This document shows, one piece after another, positions 26,691 through 35,358 of a stretch of 64,000 bases of DNA (position 1 is the stretch's first letter; every line of letters begins with the position of its first letter). Under the pieces are notes generated by a model. The model was not told the origin of the DNA, searched no databases, and was given only the letters and a program-made list of their open reading frames with translations. The stretch is from contig NZ_FONS01000016.1 of NCBI RefSeq assembly GCF_900112985.1, positions 1 to 64,000 of the forward strand. Direction: 5' to 3'. The DNA comes from Pedobacter antarcticus. Its GTDB lineage: Bacteria > Bacteroidota > Bacteroidia > Sphingobacteriales > Sphingobacteriaceae. A program made the position numbers and the translations under genes.

Positions 26691-27842
26691 ATGCAGAAAG
26701 CCGCACTTAACTATTCCAGAATATTCGTAGGGGTATTATTTATTTTTTCGGGACTCATCAAAGCTAATGACCCTCTTGGTTTTGGCTATAAGCTGCAGGA
26801 GTATTTTGATGTATTTCATATGCCCTGGTTATCTCCCTTTGCAACCGGTATTGCCATTTTTCTATGCATTCTGGAAATCGTTTTAGGTGCTTTATTATTA
26901 TTTGGATTCTGGAGCAGGAAAGTCACGGCAGGTTTGCTTGGAATTATTATATTTTTTACCTTCTTAACGTTCGTCTCTGCAGCCTTTAAAGTCGTAACGT
27001 CCTGTGGTTGTTTCGGTGATGCCATACCATTGACACCATGGCAATCCTTTTCTAAGGATCTTGTCTTACTGGTATTGATTATTTATCTATTTATAAACAG
27101 GGACAAGATCCATGCAGTAACGGATAATCAAGGGAAACAAAGGCTCGGAGTAATAGGCGTAACGGCCTTGTCACTAATCTTTAGTATTTATACTTACACG
27201 TATTTGCCCGTTCTGGATTTTCTGCCTTATAAAGTAGGTCAAAGCCTCCCTGAAGCTATGAGGATTCCTGACGGTGCTCAACCCGATGAGTATGTAATTA
27301 CCTATAAACTACATCATAAAGTTACCGGAGAAGATAAGGAGATGAGTGATAAAGACTATCTCAAAACCGAAATCTGGAAAGATAACAACTGGGAGATTGT
27401 TGGCGAACCAACACAGAAACTTATAAAAAAGGGTTATGAAGCCAAAATCAAAGATTTAATGATCAGTGATGCTTCTTCCACGGATTACACTAAAGAACTG
27501 CTGGAAAACCCATATTATAATCTGGTTATAGTAGCTTATTATTTGAAAGATTCTAACGAGCAAGCGATCCAGGAGATGAATGCCATAGCCGCACAGGCCG
27601 TAAAAGAATTTAACATCAGGACAGTTTTACTGACATCAAGCTCTGCTCAGGATGCAGACCAGTTCAGTAAGGAAAACAAGCTGACGGCAGAGGTGTTTTA
27701 TGCCGACGCAGTGCCATTAAAAAGTATGGTCAGATCGAATCCGGGCTTAATGTTAATGAAGAATGGTGTTGTGATTAATAAATGGAGCCACGCCGGGCTG
27801 CCATCCTACGAGGCGCTTAAAACTAAATATTTCGAACAATAG
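26691..27842 (+). CDS. BT_3928-like DoxX/MauE-family membrane protein with thioredoxin-like tail
   Basis: A 383-residue inner-membrane protein. Four or five transmembrane helices of the DoxX/MauE type occupy about residues 1-175, with the conserved SGLIKANDPLGFGYKLQEYF near the start and TSCGCFGDAIPLTPWQSFSK (two cysteines in CGCFGD) between helices. The C-terminal half (about 180-383) looks like a soluble thioredoxin-like domain but lacks a Cys-x-x-Cys pair. MauE/DoxD relatives work in thiol redox chemistry in the envelope; here the role is unproven. It lies between the DUF1599 gene and aroK, all on the plus strand with short gaps. Confidence 0.85.
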   Translation: MQKAALNYSRIFVGVLFIFSGLIKANDPLGFGYKLQEYFDVFHMPWLSPFATGIAIFLCILEIVLGALLLFGFWSRKVTAGLLGIIIFFTFLTFVSAAFKVVTSCGCFGDAIPLTPWQSFSKDLVLLVLIIYLFINRDKIHAVTDNQGKQRLGVIGVTALSLIFSIYTYTYLPVLDFLPYKVGQSLPEAMRIPDGAQPDEYVITYKLHHKVTGEDKEMSDKDYLKTEIWKDNNWEIVGEPTQKLIKKGYEAKIKDLMISDASSTDYTKELLENPYYNLVIVAYYLKDSNEQAIQEMNAIAAQAVKEFNIRTVLLTSSSAQDADQFSKENKLTAEVFYADAVPLKSMVRSNPGLMLMKNGVVINKWSHAGLPSYEALKTKYFEQ

Positions 27843-27853
27843 TCTTTTCCGCT

Positions 27854-28360
27854 ATGAGAATTTTTCTGATTGGTTTTATGGGCTGCGGTAAAAGCACCCT
27901 CGGCAGAAAACTGGCAACCAAACTAGGTTATGAATTAATAGACCTGGATCATCATCTGGAGAAAATTGCCGGCAGCAGCATCACTGCTTATTTTGCTGAA
28001 CACGGAGAGGATTCTTTCCGCAGGCTAGAAAGTGAGACACTTAAAACCATGCATTATCCGGACAATTGTGTGATATCTACGGGTGGAGGTACACCCTGCT
28101 TCTACGATAATATGTCCTGGATGAATGAAAATGGAACAACTGTCTATATTCAGATGAATGCATTTTCATTAGCTAAAAGACTGGAAAACGGAATAACGAA
28201 AAGACCACTGCTCAGCGGCCTTTCTGAAGAAGAACTAATTCGCTTTATTGCGGGCAAACTGGAAGAGAGAAATCCTTACTACCAGCAGGCAGCGCATGTA
28301 CTGAACGGAATTAGCCTCACAGCAGATTTAGTAATTGCAGCGCTCGAACCTGAGTGCTAA
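27854..28360 (+). CDS. aroK: Shikimate kinase
   Basis: A 168-residue P-loop kinase phosphorylating shikimate in aromatic amino-acid synthesis. Walker A is FMGCGKSTLG (about 8-17), the shikimate-binding aspartate is in LIDLDHHLEK, and the GGG loop is STGGGTPC. The lid contains KRPLL. The length is normal. It is the last gene of the DUF1599-DoxX-aroK run, and its stop overlaps the 3' end of the convergent thioesterase gene by four bases. Confidence 0.95.
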   Translation: MRIFLIGFMGCGKSTLGRKLATKLGYELIDLDHHLEKIAGSSITAYFAEHGEDSFRRLESETLKTMHYPDNCVISTGGGTPCFYDNMSWMNENGTTVYIQMNAFSLAKRLENGITKRPLLSGLSEEELIRFIAGKLEERNPYYQQAAHVLNGISLTADLVIAALEPEC

Positions 28361-28755
28361 TTATCTTCAGCTGCAAATTGTGCTTCGATAAACCTGATCT
28401 GTGTTTTTCCGTGTGCAACGGGAGTTCCATACTCATCGACGTTTACAAAGACCATTTTATCAATCGTAAGAATACTTTTTCTGGTGATCTTATTACGTAC
28501 TTCACAGCGCATCGTTAAAGATGTGTTTCCGAAGGCCGTGGCGGTAATCCCCATTTCGATAATGTCACCCTGTTTAGCCGAGCTTACAAAGTTAATCTCA
28601 GAAATGTATTTGGTTACCACCCTCGGGTTACCTAATTGTACAATGGCATAGATTGCCGCTTCTTCATCTATCCAGCGTAATAAGCTCCCGCCGAACAAGC
28701 TGCCGTTTGGATTCAGGTCTTCTGGTTTGATCCATTTTCTGGTGTGGAAATTCAT
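28357..28755 (-). CDS. Hotdog-fold acyl-CoA thioesterase
   Basis: A 132-residue single-hotdog protein of the YciA/BFIT-like acyl-CoA thioesterase group. Family segments are NPNGSLFGGSLLRWIDEEAA (about 15-34), carrying the catalytic acid (Asp30), and VSSAKQGDIIEMGITATAFG. It hydrolyses acyl-CoA; chain-length preference cannot be told. The gene converges with aroK with overlapping stops and stands 64 bases from truA on the same strand. Confidence 0.88.
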   Translation of the reverse strand: MNFHTRKWIKPEDLNPNGSLFGGSLLRWIDEEAAIYAIVQLGNPRVVTKYISEINFVSSAKQGDIIEMGITATAFGNTSLTMRCEVRNKITRKSILTIDKMVFVNVDEYGTPVAHGKTQIRFIEAQFAAEDN

Positions 28756-28819
28756 AATATTAATTTAAGACAAAAATAAGTCTTTAAATAATTTGAAATC
28801 TCAGATGTACGTCAATATA

Positions 28820-29665
28820 TCAGATCGCTTTCCAGGTAATGTCCTGCTGTTTTTGCAATACCGCAGAAAAATCTACACGAGGTGCCAGATCCAGATAAGG
28901 ATAGGTTACTTTAGACAGGTAAAGTCCCTGTGGATGCGCAGGTAGGATCAGTTCTGGGGTTTGTCTGGTTATCAGGTGGCTTTCAAACTCTTCCACCGAC
29001 AACTGACCTTTTCCTATTTTCAGCAATTGTCCCATTATAATTCTGATCATTTTCCCTAAAAATCTGTTGGAAGAAATTCTGAATCTCATTTTTTCAGCCT
29101 TTTCATCAATAAGCAGGCTTGCAGAACGGACATAACACAAGGTATGCTCATACTTATCGGGACTGGTGCAAAACGCCCTGTAATCTTTATATTTGGGTAA
29201 CAGATCCACTGCGGCTTTCATCTGATCCAGCCGAAGATCCTGCAGCAGGTAATAGGAGCTGAGTCCATTTAAGAAAGGGTCCTTGTATGTGTGCAGAAAA
29301 TAATCATAGGAGCGCTGTACAGCATCAAACCTAGCGTGCGGAGTACCCTCCATCGGTATGATGTCATATACTGCGATATTCATAGGAAGGATCTTATTCA
29401 GCCTGAATATGAGGTCGAAATCCCATTGATCTTCCAAGTCGAAATGGAAGAAAAATTGACTGGCATGAACTTGCGCGTCAGTTCTGCCACACCCATTGAT
29501 AAATACCGGTTTTTTAAAGATTTGCGTCAGTGCATTTTCAATCACACCCTGAACGTTCTGAACCTTTGCTTGTTTTTGCCAGCCATTATAGGTGAGCCCA
29601 TTATAGCTGATATGTGCGAAATATCTCAATTCTTTATTTTTTACCTGCTCTTTTATTGAGTTCAT
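28820..29665 (-). CDS. truA: tRNA pseudouridine(38-40) synthase TruA
   Basis: A pseudouridine synthase acting on positions 38-40 of the tRNA anticodon arm. The catalytic Asp63 is in NGCGRTDAQVHA, and the C-terminal RISSNRFLGKMIRIIMGQLL is typical. The ATG start (281 residues) overlaps the end of the hexosaminidase gene by 32 bases. A TTG at 29629 (giving RYFAHISYNG right after the start, as in most TruA) lies just past the upstream stop and is a credible alternative. It is cotranscribed with the hexosaminidase gene. Confidence 0.93.
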   Translation of the reverse strand: MNSIKEQVKNKELRYFAHISYNGLTYNGWQKQAKVQNVQGVIENALTQIFKKPVFINGCGRTDAQVHASQFFFHFDLEDQWDFDLIFRLNKILPMNIAVYDIIPMEGTPHARFDAVQRSYDYFLHTYKDPFLNGLSSYYLLQDLRLDQMKAAVDLLPKYKDYRAFCTSPDKYEHTLCYVRSASLLIDEKAEKMRFRISSNRFLGKMIRIIMGQLLKIGKGQLSVEEFESHLITRQTPELILPAHPQGLYLSKVTYPYLDLAPRVDFSAVLQKQQDITWKAI

Positions 29666-31598
29666 CTGTAGAGATTGTTATCATCCGGCCTACAGGCTGT
29701 TTTCCTTTATAAGAGATGACGCGAAGTTGTACAGCATCTTTCGGAACCACAAGTTTTTCCGTATAACGCGGATAAAAATGATCCGGGTATGAATTATCAA
29801 AAGAGTAAAAAAGATCTAATCCGTCAATTTCAGTTTGTAGTTCAACCATTAATTGTCCGTCAGGAGTTCTGTTAGATTTGAATATCGGCTCAAAAACACT
29901 TGTTGCATATTTAGTTTCACCGATATCCATCCTTTTAAAATGCTGCTCCGTTTTGGCTATAAAATTAGACCAGTTCTTTTTAGCTTTTGGAGACCAAACT
30001 GATTCCGCAACTGCCAGTCCGCGCGGCCAGGTCATATATTCAGCATGACGCATGTTATATACCTGTTCTGTCCATAAATTGCCTTGACCACCAAGAATAT
30101 ATTTCGGATCTGCACCTGCTGGTACCGGGTCAAACTGGTAGGTTTTACTAAGCAGAACTGAGGAATACACCTTAGGCTCCACAATAGGATCTCCCTGCAT
30201 CAGATCGAGGTATACAAAATCCTGAGGCGACATAACCACTTCATGCTTATTTCTCGATGCCCCAATTCCGTAACTGGCATTTCTCCAGCTCATAATTGCA
30301 GCGCTAGGTGGAATATTTCCATTCAGGACTTCATCCCAGCCCATAAATTTTTTACCCGTCGACTCCACGATCTGCTGTACTCTCTTTTCAAAGTATCCCT
30401 GTACCTGATGCATATCTTTAAGTCCTTCCTTCTGCATTAAAGCTTTAACTGCATCACTTTTTTGCCAAAAGTTTATCGGCGCTTCATCGCCACCCATATG
30501 GATATAAGGAAAAGGGAAAAGTGCGGCTACCTGGGTTATTACAGTGTCCAGAAAACTATAGACCTTTTCATTCGCAGGGCAAAGGGTATTATCGACCAAA
30601 GCGATGGGAGGAGCGCCCCGGGACCAATCCATAATCCTTTCACCAGATCTTACACGGTAATTTTCCGCGCCAGGAGTACAGGAGAGTTCTGGGTACGAAG
30701 CAATAATAGCGAGACTATGCCCCGGAACGTCAATCTCGGGCATAATTTCTACGAAACGTTCTTTAGCATAACTGATAAGTTCCCTGATATCGTCTTGTGT
30801 ATAAAAACCGCCGTTTGTTCGGGGCTCGTCAGGTCCGGCAGGTGAGAAGGACCCGAAATTACCAGTTTTCTTTACATTCCATGCACCAACTTCTGTGAGT
30901 TTAGGCAGGCCTTTAATTTCAATCCTCCAACCCTCGTCATCGGTAAGGTGCAGGTGCAGGATGTTAAATTTATAGCGTACCATTCCATCGATATACTGCT
31001 TAACTTCAGCTTTTGTGAAAAAATGGCGGGCCACATCAAACATGAGCCCTCTCCACGCCACACGTGGATAATCGGTAATTTCAACAGCAGGAACTGTCCA
31101 TTTTTTATCAGCTACCTCTTCTTTGCTTTCTATCTCTTTCGGAAAAAGCTGCAGCAGCGTCTGAACTCCGTAAAACAGGCCTGCATTTTTATTTGCCTTA
31201 ATGACAATGTGCTGGGGTGTAACAGAAAGCTGATAGCCTTCATCTCCCAATTGACGGTTCTCGTGTGTATTTAATATAAGTTTGATAGACCCCGGCGTAT
31301 TTCCAGATGATTCTGAAATATATTTCCCCGTTGGAACGGTGAGCCTGGTCTTTAAATAATCTACGATATTTTTGCTGTCGGCCGGAGCCTGAATTATAAT
31401 TTGTTCGGGCAAAGTGAAATGGCCGTCAGCTTGTACCAGTGACACAGGTTCAGGAATTATAGCAAATTCTGGTGCTTTGGCTATAAACTTGCTGCTGCTG
31501 TCAACGGAATTGAAATTAGCATTTCCAAGTCCCATTTGCTGGCTATATGTAGTAGAATAAGTAAGTATACAGCAAATAAAAATTACGAATTTATGCAT
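29634..31598 (-). CDS. GH20 beta-N-acetylhexosaminidase
   Basis: A 654-residue secreted hexosaminidase with a signal peptide (about 1-19, ending TYSQ). An N-terminal GH20b-type domain (about 40-165, EFAIIPEPVSLVQADGHFTL onward) precedes the catalytic TIM barrel (about 170-510), which has the catalytic Asp-Glu pair in HMGGDEAPINFW. A C-terminal chitobiase-like domain (about 560-645, LDLFYSFDNSYPDHFYP) follows. It removes terminal GlcNAc or GalNAc from chito-oligosaccharides, glycans or peptidoglycan fragments in the periplasm. It is adjacent to a peptidoglycan peptidase gene (55 bases upstream, same strand), which hints at wall turnover. Confidence 0.95.
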   Translation of the reverse strand: MHKFVIFICCILTYSTTYSQQMGLGNANFNSVDSSSKFIAKAPEFAIIPEPVSLVQADGHFTLPEQIIIQAPADSKNIVDYLKTRLTVPTGKYISESSGNTPGSIKLILNTHENRQLGDEGYQLSVTPQHIVIKANKNAGLFYGVQTLLQLFPKEIESKEEVADKKWTVPAVEITDYPRVAWRGLMFDVARHFFTKAEVKQYIDGMVRYKFNILHLHLTDDEGWRIEIKGLPKLTEVGAWNVKKTGNFGSFSPAGPDEPRTNGGFYTQDDIRELISYAKERFVEIMPEIDVPGHSLAIIASYPELSCTPGAENYRVRSGERIMDWSRGAPPIALVDNTLCPANEKVYSFLDTVITQVAALFPFPYIHMGGDEAPINFWQKSDAVKALMQKEGLKDMHQVQGYFEKRVQQIVESTGKKFMGWDEVLNGNIPPSAAIMSWRNASYGIGASRNKHEVVMSPQDFVYLDLMQGDPIVEPKVYSSVLLSKTYQFDPVPAGADPKYILGGQGNLWTEQVYNMRHAEYMTWPRGLAVAESVWSPKAKKNWSNFIAKTEQHFKRMDIGETKYATSVFEPIFKSNRTPDGQLMVELQTEIDGLDLFYSFDNSYPDHFYPRYTEKLVVPKDAVQLRVISYKGKQPVGRMITISTDELNKRAGKK

Positions 31599-31652
31599 AT
31601 CTAAGAAGGAAATTTGAACTTGTATTGAAGGTAAACGGCAGCAATTTATTAA

Positions 31653-33065
31653 TTATTTGAGCGAGTTTAGTACGTTGAACAGTTTATTGTTAATACTACT
31701 GCCGCTGTAGTTGTTAATATTAATGACTATTACATAGCGTTTTCCTTTTCCGGCATCATAATATCCGGCAAACGCCGAGACATCTTTAATAGTCCCGCTT
31801 TTCAGCTTCATACCATTATTTACAGGAAGTGATTCATAAAAATCCGGAAACCAGCTTTCCTTTTGAGTTTGGTAGAGGACCTGGGCCATAGCTGATGCTG
31901 TAACCCTGTTAGCCGGCGACAGGCCACTGCCATCCAGTATATTTAATGCATTACGATCAATACCTTTTGTACTCCAGTAACGGATCACTTCTGCCGCACC
32001 ATTTTCTGTTGTAGCCTCTTTACCTGCCTTCCATGCCAGTGTTTTTAGTAGGTTTTCGGCATAGAGATTAATGCTCTTTTTGTTTAACCAGTAAACTATC
32101 TCAGGCAGAGCAGGGGAATTAATAACCGCGAGTGTTTTGCCACCTACCGGAATCCTAAGGGTGTTTAATGCCATTAGCCGGTCAGTTGTAACTGAATTGG
32201 AAGATATGCCAATAAGCTTTAGCGTATCAGCAAGTCTGAAAGCTGCCTCGTACGCAGGGTCGGGTATAGCGGCCGAAACTCCGCTTTTTTTAATATCTGT
32301 GGCCCAGGTGCCCCGGAGATAGGCCGTTTGCGAATAGGGAGGTAGAAAAACATAAACATTGTCGCCGCTGCCAGCTTTCCCCGCTTTAAGTTCATTTACA
32401 ATCTTGAGATAAGGCATTTCGGGACTCGTCCGGCTCAACAATACATTGCTTCCCGGTTTAAGCTTAATATCAAACTGATTTTCCCGCCAGCTCAGCGCAG
32501 AACTTCCTGCACCATAATAATTCCCCATGTCCTGCCATGTCCATCCGTCAGGCGTGCCCTGGGTGCCCCAAATACTGGCGTCACCTATAATCTGACCGTC
32601 AATTTTAGTTATTCCGGCGTTTTTAATCGCTTGTACCCAAGTTTCCAGTACAACTGTATTCTTCGATGACTGATAGCGGTCAGATCCCAGGGATGGATCA
32701 CCGCCGCCACTGATTATTAAATTGCCAACTAGAATACCCTTTTCGTCAATTGATCCGGTATATTTGAGGATAGTCTGATAGCGGAAATCTTTGCCCAACA
32801 ACGCAAATGCAGTAGCTGAGGTTATGGTCTTGAGTGTTGATGCCGTTGCTACCCCAATATTTTCGTTTCTACCATAGAGTTGCTTTCCTGTATTCCCATC
32901 TAATACGCAGATGGAACTTATCGCATACTTCGCCTGTGGATCAGAGCTTAATCGCTCGAATGCCTGCGCTAACCCAGTAGGTTCTGTCTGTGCAGATGCA
33001 GCTTCCGGGAAAGTAATCAGGTATTGTAAAAACAAGAAAAAAAGAAGTGATGTATTTTTAAACAT
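31653..33065 (-). CDS. dacB: D-alanyl-D-alanine carboxypeptidase/endopeptidase, PBP4 type (S13)
   Basis: A 470-residue periplasmic serine peptidase trimming peptidoglycan. It has a signal peptide (about 1-26, ending ASAQ). The penicillin-binding motifs are S76-T-L-K79 (ATASTLKTITS), S-I-N in NKKSINLYAENLL and K-S-G-T in MKLKSGTIKDVS. The GSGLSPANRV segment is typical of the S13 family. It lies 54 bases upstream of the hexosaminidase gene, and the asd terminator separates it from asd. Confidence 0.93.
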   Translation of the reverse strand: MFKNTSLLFFLFLQYLITFPEAASAQTEPTGLAQAFERLSSDPQAKYAISSICVLDGNTGKQLYGRNENIGVATASTLKTITSATAFALLGKDFRYQTILKYTGSIDEKGILVGNLIISGGGDPSLGSDRYQSSKNTVVLETWVQAIKNAGITKIDGQIIGDASIWGTQGTPDGWTWQDMGNYYGAGSSALSWRENQFDIKLKPGSNVLLSRTSPEMPYLKIVNELKAGKAGSGDNVYVFLPPYSQTAYLRGTWATDIKKSGVSAAIPDPAYEAAFRLADTLKLIGISSNSVTTDRLMALNTLRIPVGGKTLAVINSPALPEIVYWLNKKSINLYAENLLKTLAWKAGKEATTENGAAEVIRYWSTKGIDRNALNILDGSGLSPANRVTASAMAQVLYQTQKESWFPDFYESLPVNNGMKLKSGTIKDVSAFAGYYDAGKGKRYVIVININNYSGSSINNKLFNVLNSLK

Positions 33066-33112
33066 GGTATGTATTTATTAGATAAACCTGGGGGATCGGT
33101 ATCTGGTTATAC

Positions 33113-33163
33113 AAAAAAATGTGGTGCCTTCGGGAACGAGTTCCTGATGACACCACATTTTTT
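33113..33163 (-). terminator. Intrinsic terminator of asd
   Basis: AAATGTGGTG and CACCACATTT pair around a 25-base apex that itself contains a short GGAAC/GTTCC hairpin. A-run and T-run flank the stem. It begins 13 bases after the asd stop. Confidence 0.82.
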
Positions 33164-33175
33164 GATTCTCTTTAT

Positions 33176-34168
33176 TTAAATTAATCCTTTAGACAGGAGA
33201 TATTCTGCAATTTGTACAGCATTGGTAGCCGCACCTTTACGTAGGTTATCGGCAACAATCCATAGATTTAATGTATTGTCCTGTGACTCATCTCTTCTGA
33301 TACGTCCAACAAATACTTCATCTTTTTCATGTGCGTCTTTTGGCATTGGATATTTAAGATTCGCTATATCATCAACCACAATAATCCCTGCGGTGTTTTC
33401 CAGTGCAGTTCTTACTTCGGCAATATCAAAATCTTTTTCGAATTCAATATTTACTGATTCCGCATGTCCGCCCATAACCGGGATACGAACTGTGGTTGCA
33501 GTAACACGAATCTGATCATCACCCATGATTTTATTGGTTTCCTTGATCATTTTCATCTCCTCTTTAGTGTATCCGTTTTCTTCGAAAACATCAATCTGAG
33601 GAATAACATTCAAGTCAATCTGGTAAGGATATGCCATCGGTCCGTCTGTAATACCTTTACGCTCGTTCATCATCTGCTCAACGGCTTTAACGCCCGTTCC
33701 AGTTACTGATTGGTATGTTGAAACAACTACACGTTTAATTTTATAAAGATCATGCAGTGGCTTTAATGCAACAACCATTTGAATAGTCGAACAATTCGGG
33801 TTCGCAATAATCTTGTCATCTGCAGTTAATTCATCAGCATTAACTTCTGGAACAACTAATTTTTTTGAAGGGTCCATTCTCCATGCCGAAGAGTTATCAA
33901 TAACAGTAGTTCCAACTTCAGCAAATAAAGGAGCATAGGTTAAAGAAGTACTTCCACCTGCTGAGAATAACGCCACGTCAGGTTTCATTGCAATTGCGGT
34001 TTCCAGGTTAACGACCTTGAATACCTTACCCTTAAAAGTGATTTCTTTACCAACACTCTTCTCTGATGCAACCGGAATTAATTCGGTTAGCGGGAAATTA
34101 CGCTCTTCAAGCACTTTTAACATAACGGTGCCTACTAAACCAGTAGCACCTACAACTGCAATTTTCAT
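33176..34168 (-). CDS. asd: Aspartate-semialdehyde dehydrogenase
   Basis: A 330-residue NADPH enzyme making aspartate semialdehyde, the branch point to lysine/diaminopimelate, threonine and methionine. The nucleotide loop is VGATGLVGTVML (about 5-16), and the catalytic Cys126 is in NPNCSTIQMV. The C-terminal RIRRDESQDNTLNLWIVADN is also typical. The start is fixed by MKIAVVGATG. A 58-bp tandem duplication spans this start codon, so a second copy of the start region with its own ATG lies 58 bases upstream, followed there by a ten-codon frame. That could lower or tune translation. Confidence 0.96.
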   Translation of the reverse strand: MKIAVVGATGLVGTVMLKVLEERNFPLTELIPVASEKSVGKEITFKGKVFKVVNLETAIAMKPDVALFSAGGSTSLTYAPLFAEVGTTVIDNSSAWRMDPSKKLVVPEVNADELTADDKIIANPNCSTIQMVVALKPLHDLYKIKRVVVSTYQSVTGTGVKAVEQMMNERKGITDGPMAYPYQIDLNVIPQIDVFEENGYTKEEMKMIKETNKIMGDDQIRVTATTVRIPVMGGHAESVNIEFEKDFDIAEVRTALENTAGIIVVDDIANLKYPMPKDAHEKDEVFVGRIRRDESQDNTLNLWIVADNLRKGAATNAVQIAEYLLSKGLI

Positions 34169-34278
34169 GATCTGTATATTTGTTTTTTAATGGTTATGAA
34201 GCTGTTGGCGCTGCCGACGGTTTCATGATCTATATATTTGTTTTTTAATGGTTATGAAGTTGTTGGCGGGGCCAACAG
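34163..34278. repeat. 58-bp tandem duplication across the asd start
   Basis: Copy 1 (34163-34220) and copy 2 (34221-34278) begin with TTTCATGATCT and share TATTTGTTTTTTAATGGTTA. They differ at a handful of sites. Each contains a small stem: TGTTGGC/GCCAACA closed by GGG in copy 2, and a G-T paired version in copy 1. Copy 2 includes a decoy start codon on the minus strand at 34226-34224, opening the short frame MKPSAAPTAS. Confidence 0.88.
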
Positions 34279-34435
34279 TCTTTTTATTTGATTTTTTTAA
34301 AATGCGATACTCCCAAATATGGTGAAAAAATGCACATATTCAGCAGTTTGTAAATAATATTTCAGGAACTTTAACAGAAGTTGCTGTATTTAATTTTGGG
34401 AACAGCAGCGGGAAAGGAGGGGTTGGGGAGAAAAT

Positions 34436-34467
34436 AACCTGCAGGCTAAAATAATAGCCTGCAGGTT
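34436..34467 (-). terminator. Intrinsic terminator at the end of the glycoside-oxidation cluster
   Basis: AACCTGCAGGCT and AGCCTGCAGGTT form a perfect 12-base stem around AAAATAAT. It is 13 bases past the stop of the last gene, and T-rich sequence follows on the minus strand. Confidence 0.8.
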
Positions 34468-34479
34468 AGAGAAAAAGAA

Positions 34480-35349
34480 CTATAAAATTTCTTTTTTGAT
34501 ATAATCAGCACTTTGCTTAATACTTGCATACGGATCCATAGAAAAGTTTTCCTGTTCTACGATCAGATGTTTTAATCCAGCTAAGTTAGCGTGGCTGTAT
34601 AACTTTTTAAAGTCAATAGTACCACTTCCAACTTCTGTGTTGATCGTATGGTCGGCCTTATCCATATCCTTAACATGCCACATTGGGAAACGACCTTTGT
34701 GATCAGTGAATAATTTAACAGGATCATTACCGGATCTTACTACCCAGTAGATATCCATTTCGAATTTAACAGCTTCAGGATCTGTTTCTTTTAGTAAGAT
34801 CTCATATCCTGTTGTGTTACCTACAGGTGCAAATTCAAAATCGTGGTTGTGGTAAGCAATTTTAATTCCATTGGATTTAGCAATTGCTGCAGCTTCGTTT
34901 AATTTCTGAGCTGTTTTCTTCCATTGATCTTCTCCACCTCTAAGCGCATCACCTAAATAAGGAACAACAATATATTCACTGCCGATTGCACTGGCAGCTT
35001 CAATATCAGCTTTCAGATCTTCCTGATTTCCAGTCGCTATAAAGTTATCAAGGCCATAATGCCCGCTCGGAGCAGAAAGCCCATTTTCATCCAGTAAAGC
35101 CTTGAATTCCTTTGGTGTTAATCCCCAAAATTTGTCCTTCACTGAATAACCATATGTTTCAACCTCTTTATAGCCAGCTTGTGCAACTTTACCAATAACT
35201 CCACGTACATCTGCAGGCAGTTGTTCGCGTAGAGAATATAATTGTAAGCCAACCACTTTGGCCGGTGCAGCGCATGCATACGAAGGTAGGATCAATGCTC
35301 CCGCTGCAACAAGTCCTGCTTGTTTGAGAAAAGTTCTTCTTGAATTCAT
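34480..35349 (-). CDS. Tat-exported sugar phosphate isomerase/epimerase family protein
   Basis: A 289-residue xylose-isomerase-like TIM-barrel protein with a twin-arginine signal (NSRRTFLKQAGLVAAGALIL, about 2-21, ending ACA). Barrel motifs include VVGLQLYSLREQLP, KIAYHNHDFEF (metal-site His and Asp) and MWHVKDMD. The family includes epimerases acting on 3-keto sugars. It is the last gene of the minus-strand cluster, ten bases after the next barrel gene. Export by Tat implies folding, with metal, before transport to the periplasm. A substrate cannot be fixed from sequence alone. Confidence 0.88.
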   Translation of the reverse strand: MNSRRTFLKQAGLVAAGALILPSYACAAPAKVVGLQLYSLREQLPADVRGVIGKVAQAGYKEVETYGYSVKDKFWGLTPKEFKALLDENGLSAPSGHYGLDNFIATGNQEDLKADIEAASAIGSEYIVVPYLGDALRGGEDQWKKTAQKLNEAAAIAKSNGIKIAYHNHDFEFAPVGNTTGYEILLKETDPEAVKFEMDIYWVVRSGNDPVKLFTDHKGRFPMWHVKDMDKADHTINTEVGSGTIDFKKLYSHANLAGLKHLIVEQENFSMDPYASIKQSADYIKKEIL

Positions 35350-35358
35350 AATTATCTA

